64,000 nt of DNA from Pseudevernia furfuracea (Eukaryota > Ascomycota > Lecanoromycetes > Lecanorales > Parmeliaceae), in assembly GCA_022315425.1 (NCBI GenBank), contig JAIUPT010000033.1, positions 248,001 to 312,000 of the forward strand, in the 5' to 3' direction. Below, one piece after another: positions 22,963-33,114 of this stretch. A program made the position numbers and the translations under genes. How positions within the stretch are numbered: the stretch's first letter is position 1; each line of letters opens with the position of its first letter. Below the pieces are notes generated by a model that saw only the letters and a program-made list of their open reading frames with translations, did no database searches and had not been told where the DNA came from.

Positions 22963-23586
22963 GCGAAGAAGTAAGAGGGGCGCAGTAAAGTGATAAATAT
23001 CTCAACTTCTTTCGGGTCAGGCTGAGACTGCTTCGCCTGGACCGTAGTATATGCAACACGACGTCATTAGCGGAATCCTCTGCGTGTATACCCACGGCTT
23101 TCGCTAACACCGGTATTTCAATACAAAGAACAAAGATAAGTCATTGTTGGAATATATGACAGCTATGAGGTCTTGTATTGGGTGGCTAATAGAACGACTC
23201 TATTGCATGACTATGTAGAATACATGTAGTGGATAAGAAGAAAGAGAAGGAGAAGGATAGACAAGAGTCGCCCACTAGCGCCACGCTAAAAGGCACGCTA
23301 GTGCGGGCGGAACGGCCTATGATTGGCTGAATTCCATCAGTCATTACTGGAATATATGATTGGTGGATGGATCAGTGCAAATCCACGTTCCTTCTTGACG
23401 CTAGGGATTGCATGTGCATTGCATATTTTCATTTACTCTTCGTCTCGGAGGGATGACCAGATTAGGGAAAAGTCTGAACCTGAAGCAATCAGCGTCCGCC
23501 CAGGCTCAAAATAACGCATCTCCATACTTAGACTGTCCCGCCTTTCACATCTAATTTTTGATCACTTACCTCATGTCAAAGCCGTC
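22963..23586. other. Intergenic, one small hydrophobic frame
   Basis: A plus frame at 23323-23514 codes a 63-residue peptide with one hydrophobic helix (about FLTLGIACALHIFIY) and then a polar tail. It may be an isolated membrane-anchor exon or chance. Purine-rich AAGAAAGAGAAGG lies near 23236. No gene is supported. Confidence 0.4.
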
Positions 23587-24105
23587 ATGCTTCAATCTCT
23601 GGAGAAATCAATGGCGACCAGAGGCTACAAACTATTGAAATCAGAAGATGTACCCTCACTTACAGATGATGACCTTCATGGCCGACAGAGTACAAAAAGG
23701 GAGCTTGCAGGCCGTGTCAAGCCTCTCGCTATCTGGCTGTTCATTCTGATTTCTGTGGGGGCGAATTTTGTCTTCCTCATCAAGTCTGGACAGCAGACAG
23801 ACATTGGTCGCTCGCCATTCAGTGAATCTTCACAACCCTATTATCTACAAAGATCTCACAAAGTACAAGGCGGTTTGGGCTACGACACCCCGACGGTGTT
23901 TCGCTCGCCCACAGACTGGTGGGGCGACAATGAAAGTCTCGCCGAAGAGCTATGGGAACACATCGACACCAGTCCCATGGCTATAGCTCTCACAGATGAT
24001 TACGCAAGGAGTCATGATAGACCGGGTCAGCACCAAACTCCCTTTAGGCTTCTTGATAGCCCAATAGCCGTACGGCATGGGTTGTTAGGATTACGCAAAG
24101 CGTAA
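23587..24105 (+). pseudogene. Truncated UstYa/DUF3328-type oxidase gene
   Basis: UstYa-like proteins are fungal membrane-anchored oxidases or cyclases used in RiPP and other secondary-metabolite pathways. The 172-residue frame (alternative start ATG at 23611) has a polar N-terminus, one membrane span near residues 45-65 (LAIWLFILISVGANFVFLI), then a lumenal part with W..DNESLAEELWEHIDT and ALTDDYARSHDRP, which match the region just before the catalytic motifs of the family. After SHDRP the similarity ends and the frame runs out. The two HxxHC motifs that define the active site are absent in all frames downstream to 24300. I conclude that the catalytic half has been lost. The family call rests on the LW....S.....DD.A..H.LP-type segment and is moderately firm. 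Confidence 0.5.
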
Positions 24106-24313
24106 CCCTAGCCAAGAACCACTTTTATGTCGGCGAAGCCGCCACGAGCCGCCACGAAAGCATTTCTTGTACGAAATACAATAGAACAGCATTATCAGGA
24201 TCAACCGTGGGATACCTGTTTACACTGGTATACCCCGGTCGGGGTTAGCTCATTATGTGTATTGGATGCCATTCGATGCGATTTTCAAGTCATGTAGCAC
24301 AAAAGCAATGACT

Positions 24314-24760
24314 CTACTCGCTCTCCAACGCATCCTCACGTTTAGCTTTTCGCACATCACGATGTTCCTCGCACTTCGCACGCCAACCTCTATCCTTTTC
24401 AGACAGGTCTCCCACTAGCGGCGCCTTCTGCTAGACTTCGTCCCACCCCGCTGTCAATTCGGCCTCTGGTATTTCCCCGTGATCTCTCTCAATAGGAACT
24501 TCAGCAGACCACCGGCATACGCTTCTTCTTTTGGAAAGGTCTTTTCCGTCTTCAGCTCATAATTCTTTAGCTCCTCCACGCTGTCAACTACTCGCACATA
24601 GCCTCTCCCACTTATCGAGTCGAGTTAATTGCAAAGATTGACATGCAGAACGAGCATGATGTTCCCGGTCATTCCATAGTGCCTGACAAAGAACGGCGAA
24701 TAAGAGCAATTCGTATTTGGGTATGAAGCAGTTAAATAGAGGAGGAGCAGCGGACTCAGA
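24314..24760 (-). pseudogene. Frameshifted remnant of an unrecognised gene
   Basis: Minus strand. Protein-like segments follow one another in different frames: QLTRLDKWERLCA, then VVDSVEELKNYELKTEKTF..GGLLKFL, then GEIPEAELTAGWDEV, an in-frame TAG, and LSEKDRGWRAKCEEHRD ending at the stop at 24314. At least two frameshifts and one nonsense codon separate them, so the gene is dead. Composition (charged helices with spaced Trp, Cys and His) is clearly coding in origin, but I do not recognise the family. Confidence 0.4.
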
Positions 24761-25246
24761 AACAGAGATAATGGCGACGGCAAGAGACTTGAAGATATTC
24801 CGAACGAATTAGTGTGGAAACGCCTGCAGCAAGCGGTATAGAGACAGGGTAGAGGATGGGAGAGAGCAGAAGTTCGAAACGGCCTGTTTGAGCCAAAATG
24901 CAGTCCAAAGTGCGAACAGGTCCCAAGATGGGATCTCCCTCAGACTGTTGTCACATGAAGCGTTTAAAAAATCCCCTGACATGCAAAAGACAAGAAAAAA
25001 CTTACAAGCCTTAGCTGGCGGGCTAGAAGGAGGTAAACACTCGCCCCGGAATGTAATAGCGGAATGAAACTACCAGCTATCCGCCCATCCGGGAAGGGTA
25101 ATATCTTGTGGAAGATCCTGACAAGCATTTCCAATTGCTGCGAGTGACTAATCTCGGAAATAATAGGAGTGCTTCAGAATCGTGGATACGCTAACGCTGT
25201 AAACATAATCAACAGAAAGCCGGGAAACACGGCAGTATACGCTGCA
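24761..25246. other. Intergenic, no gene seen
   Basis: No open frame above background and no repeat found by eye. Confidence 0.5.
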
Positions 25247-25740
25247 TCAGCGAATCCTGATTGAAATGACCGCCCAGACTATGCCAAAAGATGCAGAAAA
25301 GATTAAAATGATAACAGCGAAGCAAATGAAGACCACCTGATCGATCGCTTTGTTGAAATAAGTTCCCCAAGCGTCTGTCCACACCGGAACATCCTTGAAA
25401 TACTTTTTGGCAAAGCTTGTTGGCGGAAAGTACCTCAGGTTCGAATCCTTCTCTAGACAATTGAGCAGATGAGTCAATAATTTAAGCTCTACAGGAGGTA
25501 GCCTGGCTGGACAAGGATCAAACTCATAATCATTTTTGTCAGGAGGCACTGAGTCAAGCTTTTTGATCTCGACGTATCTATCGTCCTCAATATAGACAGC
25601 AGAATAGGCTAGACATAGGAGAGCTCTCAGCTCTCAGATCCAGAGCATACCTGCGCGCTAGACATATCACCCGCGAAGATGAGAGTGTTATCATTGCTAA
25701 AGAGATTCAGGAAAAGCATAACGCGCGGCGGGAACATGGT
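25247..25740 (-). CDS. Small conserved-looking membrane protein, unknown function
   Basis: Two minus-strand exons are suggested. The first, from the ATG at about 25738, codes MFPPRVMLFLNLFSNDNTLI up to SSAQ and a GTATGC donor near 25651. The second runs from about 25598 (SAVYIEDDRYVEIKKLDS) to the stop at 25247 and ends in one strong membrane helix (QVVFICFAVIILIFSASFGIVWAV) with the short tail ISIRIR. The soluble part has FDPCPARLPPVELKLLTHLL and RYFPPTSFAKKYFKDVPVW. This would make a tail-anchored protein of roughly 145 residues. The phase at the proposed intron does not fit perfectly, so either the acceptor differs or the gene is damaged. I do not recognise the family. It lies 150 bp beyond the 3' end of FAS alpha in the same orientation. 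Confidence 0.45.
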
Positions 25741-25885
25741 AATATGAACTCTAGCGAATAATACACCGACACAGGAGACGTGAGTCTAGTTGAATTGAGG
25801 CCAAAATTACCAATCGATAGCAGAGGGGACGTCGGATTTTCATGAAGCCCAAAAATCGCCATTCATGGTGTGATATACCTGTGCC

Positions 25886-28800
25886 TCAACCGAACCTTGA
25901 AGAAGTATCTATTAAAGCTTCTACTTGTTGAGCCCTTGGGTAAGGTGGCTCATCCTTCAGCGTCACCATACGATTCCCGTAAAATGAGTTCTGGAAATGC
26001 TGTTGGGCCTTGTTGTATCTCACTTGCCTAACACGGCAATATTCATCGTATTGCTGACGATCCAGTGTCGCGAAGAGGAATTTCGGGTGGACTCCAAGGG
26101 CTTGCGCGCCCTTCTGGCCAAATCCAAAACTCGTCATGCTGAAAGCCTTCACCTCGTGGATCGAAATGGACCGGTCGGGAAACACAAGATGCTCCCATGA
26201 CTCAAGCGCTGCATCAATATTATCGGCATTCCTGTTTCCCGGTACAGTGCCCGTGTCCAAGATCTGGCAGCATCCATTAAGCATCCACGCTGCAGCTGGA
26301 CCTTTGGGATGCCCGGTGAGGTACTTCTGGCACACAACTAGGGCTGCGTTTCCAGTGCTACGGCCAAGTTGGCTCAGCTGACGATGTAGCACTTCTACTT
26401 CATTCTTTTCGTTCATCTCCGTTGATGTTCCATGCATAGATAAAACCGCAATGTCATCAGCTGTCAAGCCCCAGACTGCGAGTGCCCCACGCAAGGGCGA
26501 GATACGTGGGTCATGAGTCCAGAAGCCATTGCCGAATCTTCGGCGAGCCTCTCTTTCCTCTCGTAGAACAGACATTTCATCGTTGTCAAAACCGTCGGTC
26601 CCATTTGGTAAGAGAGAATTGCGATCTCGAATTGACTTCAACGTGTGCTCGAGTAGCCGCCTCCGATAGCTGATATCCAGTAACGGCGACGTCCCACCCG
26701 CAGAGCTTTCACTAACACTGGTCATGATCCCTTTTCCAGGTGCTGGAACCGATCTGCCAACACCATCGCTTGCAGTCTGCACATGCGCAATGATAGCTCG
26801 GATTGGTAGGCCGAGCTCCAAAGCTACTTTCGCGCTGGTGATGACCTGCATGCCACAACCCTCGGACTCGACAAAACCGCACCTGGACGAAGCACAGGGG
26901 CGAGACATCTCATGTGGGGCGCGACCTCGACTCATATCCGCGACGCTGTTGTTGGTTGCTCTCATATTGGCAAACTCGTCTGAGGTGGCCTGTGTCATGT
27001 CATCGAAGCCTCCGACGAGACACACTTTGGCAGCACCGCTAACAATGAGATCGTAGCCTTGATTCAGAGATTCCAGTGCTGTAGCACAGGCACCAACTGG
27101 CGTCCTCGTAGGGCCGGCCGACGACATAAGAAGCATGTTTAACCATGCGCCGGTGGTGTTGATGAAAGTTTCCGCTAGGATATCATTTTGGACTGGACGG
27201 TCAAGATAACGCTGAACAAAGAGCTTCTGTAAAGACCGTCCCCCGCCCATGCCAGAGCCAACACAGTTTGCAAGTTCGGAAACGTGCAGAGTTTTATAAA
27301 ACTCGTAGACATCTGTGATTCCTGCTGACAAGAAGGCCTCCGCGGCGCATACCAGTGCGAAGAGTGTGCATCGATCAACGTTCTCGCAAATATCTTGAGG
27401 CAGACCGTATACTTGTGGGTCCCAACCGGTTGGTATCTGGCCGCCGACTATTCTGTCGTAGCTCGTGGCTTTAGGAATCATGAGCACGGCCCCCTTTCGA
27501 AACCGGACGGAGTATTCATCACTTCCTGAGATTTTTTGGATTTCCACTTTATCTCCGTGTTCTCGCACGAACTCCATAGCGGTGTCATGGGATGTTGTGA
27601 AGGGTTCCATATCATTCTGAATGATGACCTCCTGTAGGATCTGTTTCTTGTCTCGGCTGGGGTGATCTAAAGGGCTTGGGTTGATAAATCGAAGTCCCAC
27701 ATTTTCCAGAATGCGCTTCTCATAGCTTGCCTTGACCTCAATATCCTTGATGGGAGTTCCAGAGGCCCTATCGATCCACCCAGCCGTGGCTTTATTATAT
27801 TTGATGAGTCCGGTCATCCAGGCCAACTCGACGCAGCCTTGAATTGACAGCTCCCCATTGAGCTCCATCTCCCATCTCGTTCTGGAATTACCCCAGGGAC
27901 CAAGTTCGGCAAAGCCGACGACAACAACGACGGACTCAAGATCAGCCATACCACTGAGCTTGCTATAAAGAGTTTGTAACTCTCTGTCATAGTCTGGAAG
28001 TCTCGGGAAGCCAAGCTCAAGATTCACCAACGGTCCAAGTGGTGAAACGAACTCCATAGATGAGGTACGTTTGCCTCTAATAGCGTCCATGTCTAAAGTC
28101 TCTTCCTCGGCGAGAGCATGCTTGATCTCTTCGCTTTGGCGAGTCAATTGCCTCAAATTGGCAACAAACTCTGCTAGTTTTATCTCGCCAGCCATGCCTC
28201 CGCTCATATCTGCCATAAGGCATTCGTTCTGACAGACTGACGCAACGGGATCAGACATGAGCCGCAGGATCTGGCAAGCCATCTCTTCAGTCGAAAAGGT
28301 CGTGATGCCTAACTTGGCGACTTGTTTGGCGAGCCAATCGTTGTCTGCCATCAAACCAGTACCGCGAGTCCAGCCAATAGTGATACCACACATAGATAAA
28401 TAGTCACTCCAGCTTTCAGAAGACCATTTGTTAAGCACGACGGCGAGACCTATTTTGGATTCGGAATACAGGCCGTCATTCCCAAAAGTGCCTAGGTTTG
28501 GCGAGAGTGGCAGCAACACCTGCGCAGGCCTGGTGCGAAATCCTCGTGCCTCTTTTGCGATCTTAACAGCACCCATCAACCTCAGGACGTTTGTCAGCAT
28601 TGCACGATGTGCAAGCTCTGAATGTGAATCAAGGTTGTCGATCTCACGACCCTTCTCTGATAGCGCCGCAAACGGGATAACGAAATCAAGGTCCCATCCA
28701 AGACCTTTGACTGGGTCGTAAATGTGGGCGACAAGATCTTCGATATCTCGCTTGCTCCCTTGATTGCAAGGGAGAATGACGAGTCTAGAACCATTGCCTC

Positions 28801-30799
28801 CATGAGTTGCAAAGATTCTTTGGTAGATCGGTCCGGCTTGAGACATTGGCCTACTGGTTGTGACGGCGACTCTTGCTCCTCCTTGAAGAAGTGATGGAAG
28901 CATGGCCATACCAATCGACGATGGGCCCGCGCCTGTCACGAGGACATTTTTGTAAGAGAACATATCCGCGCAGGATGAATGGTTGCTGTTTATATATGCA
29001 GTCAATGCCTCATGCGACACCCACGAAGCTCCTTTCCTCCTGAGAACACGAAGTGGATGCGGCTTCTGGGGATCCAGACTTGGAAGTTTGTCCTTCAGAG
29101 GTGAGTGATGGCCTTTTGGCAAGCTATGGAGGTCAGTTTTCAAGGCTGCTTTATGGGCAAGACTTTTTCTGCGTGCAATGGACGAGTATTTTGCTCCCTG
29201 TGCTAGTGAGCACGAAGCAGCGCGGTCGCAAATATTGCAAGCCAGTGCCAGGGCCAGCTCTTTCTCGGTCTTTACAGCCTCGAGGTTGTCGAAGGTTCTT
29301 TTGGTAACTTCAGCCGGAGAGTCTCTACGGGCAGAATGACTTTTCAGAAGGTAATTCCAGGACCTTCGCAATCTGGGGTTCCACCTATTTCTTAGACCGG
29401 CTTGAACAGGTACGATTTCTTCGAAACTCAGATCGCTAGGGTCTTGCGTCCTAAGGCACTTGTAGAACAGACCAAGTAGATCCACGTGGGCCCAGTTCCA
29501 AGTTGAATCGTAGGAACGTGCTTGCTCAGCCTTGAAAATTGGCTTAATCCCATTGCAGAAATCATCCCCAAGTTCTGCTTCATAAATGTCTAGCTTTGCC
29601 TGGATCTCTAATTGCAGGTCTTGCGTGGTCAAGGAGGATACAATCGGATTCTCATCGTCGGTGAGAAGAGCGGCTATCTTCTTCTTGAGCAAAGTATGCT
29701 CGCCGCGGAGTTGGTCCAGCACCTTTGAATCAAGCAGGATTTGGCCCTGATTCACGGCAGCAGCATCTTTGGTTGGCCTTACCAAGCCTGCACTGTCCAT
29801 GTACACCTGAGCTATGCCGTCGAAAAAGACCTCGACATCTTCAGTCCTGTTGATTCTGGCTGCTGGCTGCTGACTTAGTGCTCTGAGTAGGACTGCGTCT
29901 TGTCTCCCGGAAGCTAAGCCCCACCTCTTGCTTAGATAAGATCTTAGGGAAGTCAGACCGAAAGACCCAGGCATTTTCGATGCCATCATCTTCTCAGTCC
30001 GCGTGCGTGAGCATTTTCGCAGCTTCCCGTCGTAGCCTTTCTGAAGTGTCGAAGCAAAGTCTTTGAGTGGCATGTTCTCAACATCCTCAGGCAACGGTCC
30101 GAATTCTTCTAGCATGTCTCCGATTATCTCGTTCTGGACTGTTGATCTGCCTTTTGATAGTGTCTTTATGCTATCTTCGAGTTTGATTTCTGACTCAGGC
30201 CTCTTCAGACTTTGCGCAAGCAGAGCCCTCACTGTTTCCAGCGCCGAGACTGGGGCGTCTGGCACCAAAGTTTCTAGCTTCAGGGAGGCACTTTCAGTGA
30301 CTGTCGTGAGAGCCATCGTCGGGCCCTGATCGACCGCGCCGGGAATGGGCACCGCGCATGTCGAGTTCTTATCCTTGATGTCTGACTGTTGTGACGGGCC
30401 TGTCTCGTAGTGAATCTCGTCGTGGTTCTCGCTGATGGAGAGAAGAGCTCGCTTTACTCCATTGGCTGCATCGGATTCAACATGGAATTGATCCAACGTC
30501 TTCTTGGCCATGTTCAGGAGCGTGGCCGACGGCCCAAATTCGATGACTCGCTCAGCCTTAACATGATCAAAGAGAACATTTTGAGTTGCACTCCTGTTCT
30601 CGCCAGTGTTAAACCCACTTGCCGAGTGCAAACAGTTCGATGTTTGGTCAACTCACCAATGGACAGGCATGGCGAATTGATACCTGCATACCGTCATTGT
30701 CAATGCTTGTATCTGTTCCGAATTTAGGGTAGCGACTTACGCCAGTAGCTCTGTGACAAGCACATGAGCCAATTCTTGCTCGTACTCTCGAGTTGCCAT
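25886..30799 (-). CDS. Fatty acid synthase subunit alpha, cluster-type, without PPT domain
   Basis: Half of a fungal type I FAS: it carries the acyl chain and performs ketoreduction and condensation. Three exons, 30741-30799, 30657-30683 and 25886-30593, join to 1597 residues; the start gives MATREYEQELAHVLVTELLA, the usual FAS2 N-terminus. Order: N-terminal MPT-binding part, ACP with the phosphopantetheine Ser at about 179 (KGRSTVQNEI), a ketoreductase with VLVTGAGPSSIG (about 580) and YSESK (about 737), and a ketosynthase with Cys about 1198 (GACATALES) and histidines in SMHGTSTE (about 1415) and TGHPKGPA (about 1455). All key residues are present. The protein ends about 35 residues after the KS core; the C-terminal phosphopantetheinyl transferase domain of primary FAS2 is missing, in line with a length of 1597 against about 1880. 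Another PPTase must therefore activate the ACP. Divergent from the oxygenase gene at 31315. Confidence 0.95.
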
Positions 30800-31314
30800 C
30801 GTGCCACTAATCAGTATGTGACGGAAAGAGAACAGTTTGAAGCAAGTAACTGCATCCGATCACTGTGAAGCCAAATACTTCAGCTCAATAAGAAGCATAA
30901 CAAATGAAGAATTGACATTATAAACTTATGCCGCTTCTACCTTGTCCGGTAAGTCTACCATTCTTTTAATCCATTAGTCCGTCAATCCACTATTCCTTGA
31001 TTCCGTTTTCCCGTAAGTTTACCATTCCTTTAATCCCTTAATCCGTCAATTCATTATTCTTTGCTTCCGTTATCCCGTAAGTCCACGATTCCTCTGATCC
31101 TTTAATCCATTAATCCATTAATCCACTATTCCCTGATTCCGTGAATCCGTCAGATTGCATTGGCACATGAGTATATAAACCAAGAGCTCTTTGAAAACAA
31201 GTTTATAATCTCTTCGGTCCATCGCTTTCAACGACTCCAAGAGAATCTCACCGTCAACGACCAATCATTTCGTGACATCTTCTTTATATACAGCACCCCA
31301 TTCTCATTGCCACC
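30800..31314. promoter_or_regulatory. Shared divergent promoter, FAS alpha / oxygenase
   Basis: A 515-bp gap separates the two divergent starts, so the genes are probably co-regulated. It holds the tandem repeat at 30945-31145. A TATATAAAC-like box is at about 31172-31180 on the plus strand, some 135 bp before the oxygenase ATG. Confidence 0.6.
30945..31145 (-). repeat. Three imperfect 65-bp tandem units rich in AATCC/GGATT
   Basis: Units begin at about 30946, 31010 and 31075 with CCGGTAAGT/CCCGTAAGT and continue through ACCATTC.TTTAATCC and TCAATCCACTATTCC. AATCC occurs about nine times. The third unit contains an extra run of ATTAATCC. Read on the minus strand the words are GGATT, as in the citrate synthase promoter. 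Confidence 0.7.
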
Positions 31315-32217
31315 ATGCCGGCCGCTACTTTGACACCTCATTTCACCTCGGGTACAGTCGGGATGTTCGGTGGTACTAAGGATGGAAAAGAGCCATATAT
31401 CAATCTCAAGGACAAAACTGCGAACATCAACAAGCCCGAGGAGGTGTCCGTCACGGTAGAAGATATGCGATTCATGACTCCGAGGACTACATTTGCGAAA
31501 AACGGATACGAGTTCCGCAGTCATGTAACTTCAGTGACGCCGGAACAGCTTGCGCACGGCAATGATTCTCCCGAAGCCAAGAAGATTATCGATGACAACT
31601 ACATATCCGAGGTCGTGGAGATCGTTAAAGAAGCAAGCGGAGGCGCCGAAGTCATTCCATGTGGCTTCCGTCTTCGCACACAGGTCCAGGATGGAACGGA
31701 TATTGTGAAATCCAAGGTGGCCTTCGGATCCTTGAACGTGGTCCATGTCGACCGAGACCCGGAGAACGCGCGATTTCGACTCACGAACATTGTTGGCGAA
31801 GAGAGGGCAGAAGCGTTGCTCAAGAAGTACAAAGGCAAGAAATGGGCTTCTGTGAACGTGTGGCGTCCTATTGGCGACACTGTAGGGAAGTGGCCACTAC
31901 TTTTTGTCAATCGTGAGAAGGTGCCAGATTGGGATTATGACACGCACATGGTTCGTGTCTATACCATCGATGACCCTGCTGTGCAGGAGAGGGGGGACAA
32001 GGGCCACGAAACAATCTTGACGAACGACCCCAGATACGTTTATCACTACGCAAGCAACCTCACCATTGATGAGGTTCTGGTCTTTGCATCCTTCCACACA
32101 GACCCTAAGATGGTCGTTCCACACGGAGCCTTTTGGGACGAAAATTCACCCGTGGAAGCTCCCACGAGGCGGTCGATCGAGGCTCGATGCTGGGTCTTCT
32201 GGGATGAGGACGAGTGA
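31315..32217 (+). CDS. CmcJ/NvfI (AsaB)-type non-heme iron oxygenase
   Basis: A 300-residue single-exon protein of the family that includes the bacterial CmcJ, fungal NvfI and AsaB-like proteins; members are Fe(II)/2-oxoglutarate-type oxygenases that tailor secondary metabolites. Visible landmarks: RFMTPRTTFAKNGYEF near the start; VVHVDRD with His144 and Asp146, the likely HxD iron ligands; KWASVNVWRPIGDTV, the family's W.N.WRP core; YHYASNLTIDEVLVFASFHT; and VPHGAF with His270 as the likely distal ligand, before APTRRSIEARCWVFW. Length is typical (about 270-330). It sits between the FAS subunit genes and divergent from FAS alpha, so it probably hydroxylates or desaturates the FAS/citrate-synthase product. 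The substrate cannot be read from sequence. No signal peptide or membrane span, so cytosolic. Confidence 0.85.
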   Translation: MPAATLTPHFTSGTVGMFGGTKDGKEPYINLKDKTANINKPEEVSVTVEDMRFMTPRTTFAKNGYEFRSHVTSVTPEQLAHGNDSPEAKKIIDDNYISEVVEIVKEASGGAEVIPCGFRLRTQVQDGTDIVKSKVAFGSLNVVHVDRDPENARFRLTNIVGEERAEALLKKYKGKKWASVNVWRPIGDTVGKWPLLFVNREKVPDWDYDTHMVRVYTIDDPAVQERGDKGHETILTNDPRYVYHYASNLTIDEVLVFASFHTDPKMVVPHGAFWDENSPVEAPTRRSIEARCWVFWDEDE

Positions 32218-33114
32218 TTGGGACGGGGAGCCTCAGGGTCGAGCTTCGAACGTCTCTGAATTGAGCGAGGCTGGGCTTTTGCAGTGTCGCAGACCCGTGC
32301 ATTTATGACATTTTTGACATTATGAGTTCTTTCAAAGATCATGCAACTCAGTGTTTCGGGAGCCAGGGAATAAATTGATGATTAAATGAGTGGATGACTG
32401 AATAAATTGACCATTTTCCTCTTTCGCGTGCCGTAATAAAAGACAACAAGAGCAGTCACCCATGCGATTAATTGAGAGTTTGTTGAAGAATGTGCACGAA
32501 ATTAAGTATACCTCTGTGAGAGCAGACCTCGTCTTCTGTCTCCAATTCTGCCAATATCAGCGCACCTCGTCCTTTGCTAGAGTATTAAGTTTCTTATAGT
32601 GACGAGGCCACAAACTCGTGTACATTCAACCCACTTTGTAGGAGATTCATATTCATTGGCTATTATCAAATTTTCAATAGAAAGCCTATAATATAAGGCA
32701 AAGAGAAAGCCCTGTACTCGGGTATAATTGGGAGAAGTCACAATTCCCTCCTGCATTCCCTCAATCCTGTGATTCCGTATTCCGCCAGTCCTACATTCCC
32801 ACCATCCCATAATCCCATCCTCTATATCCAAGATATGAAAGTTCCTTTCTTCGCAATCCTAGCATTCTCCTCGAATGACTCTCCTCTTTGTTGCAGATTT
32901 TATTATAGTGGATGGCTATTCAATGTCACACTTCCGCAGTTTAGATCACCGCTCGGATTCTTTCAGCTTGTTATTCGTTGGTTCATCTGTCTTTCGCTCT
33001 TTGGTCTGACGGTGTGTAGACTTCGCCCTTATTTAGCTTATACTGTTCCACATTGAGCGACTTGCTCTGGTGCTTTTGGAATAAGAAACTCAGAAGCCTA
33101 AAATCAACTTCAAG
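32218..33114. promoter_or_regulatory. Intergenic, FAS beta promoter
   Basis: About 900 bp without a gene. At 32745-32825 there is an ATTCC/AATCC-rich run (TGATTCCGTATTCC, CATAATCCCATCC), about 290 bp before the FAS beta start and similar in word content to 30945-31145. Pyrimidine-rich DNA precedes the ATG. Confidence 0.5.

Noticed and set aside
23323..23514. 63-codon frame with one hydrophobic helix as a P450 membrane anchor
   Set aside because: It is 20 kb from the P450 fragment, on the other strand, and ends in a stop without a splice donor leading anywhere.
25438..25448. Perfect B-box GGTTCGAATCC suggesting a plus-strand tRNA
   Set aside because: The only A-box-like word is about 30 bp upstream, too close, there is no acceptor helix, and the bases lie in a coding-like exon on the other strand.
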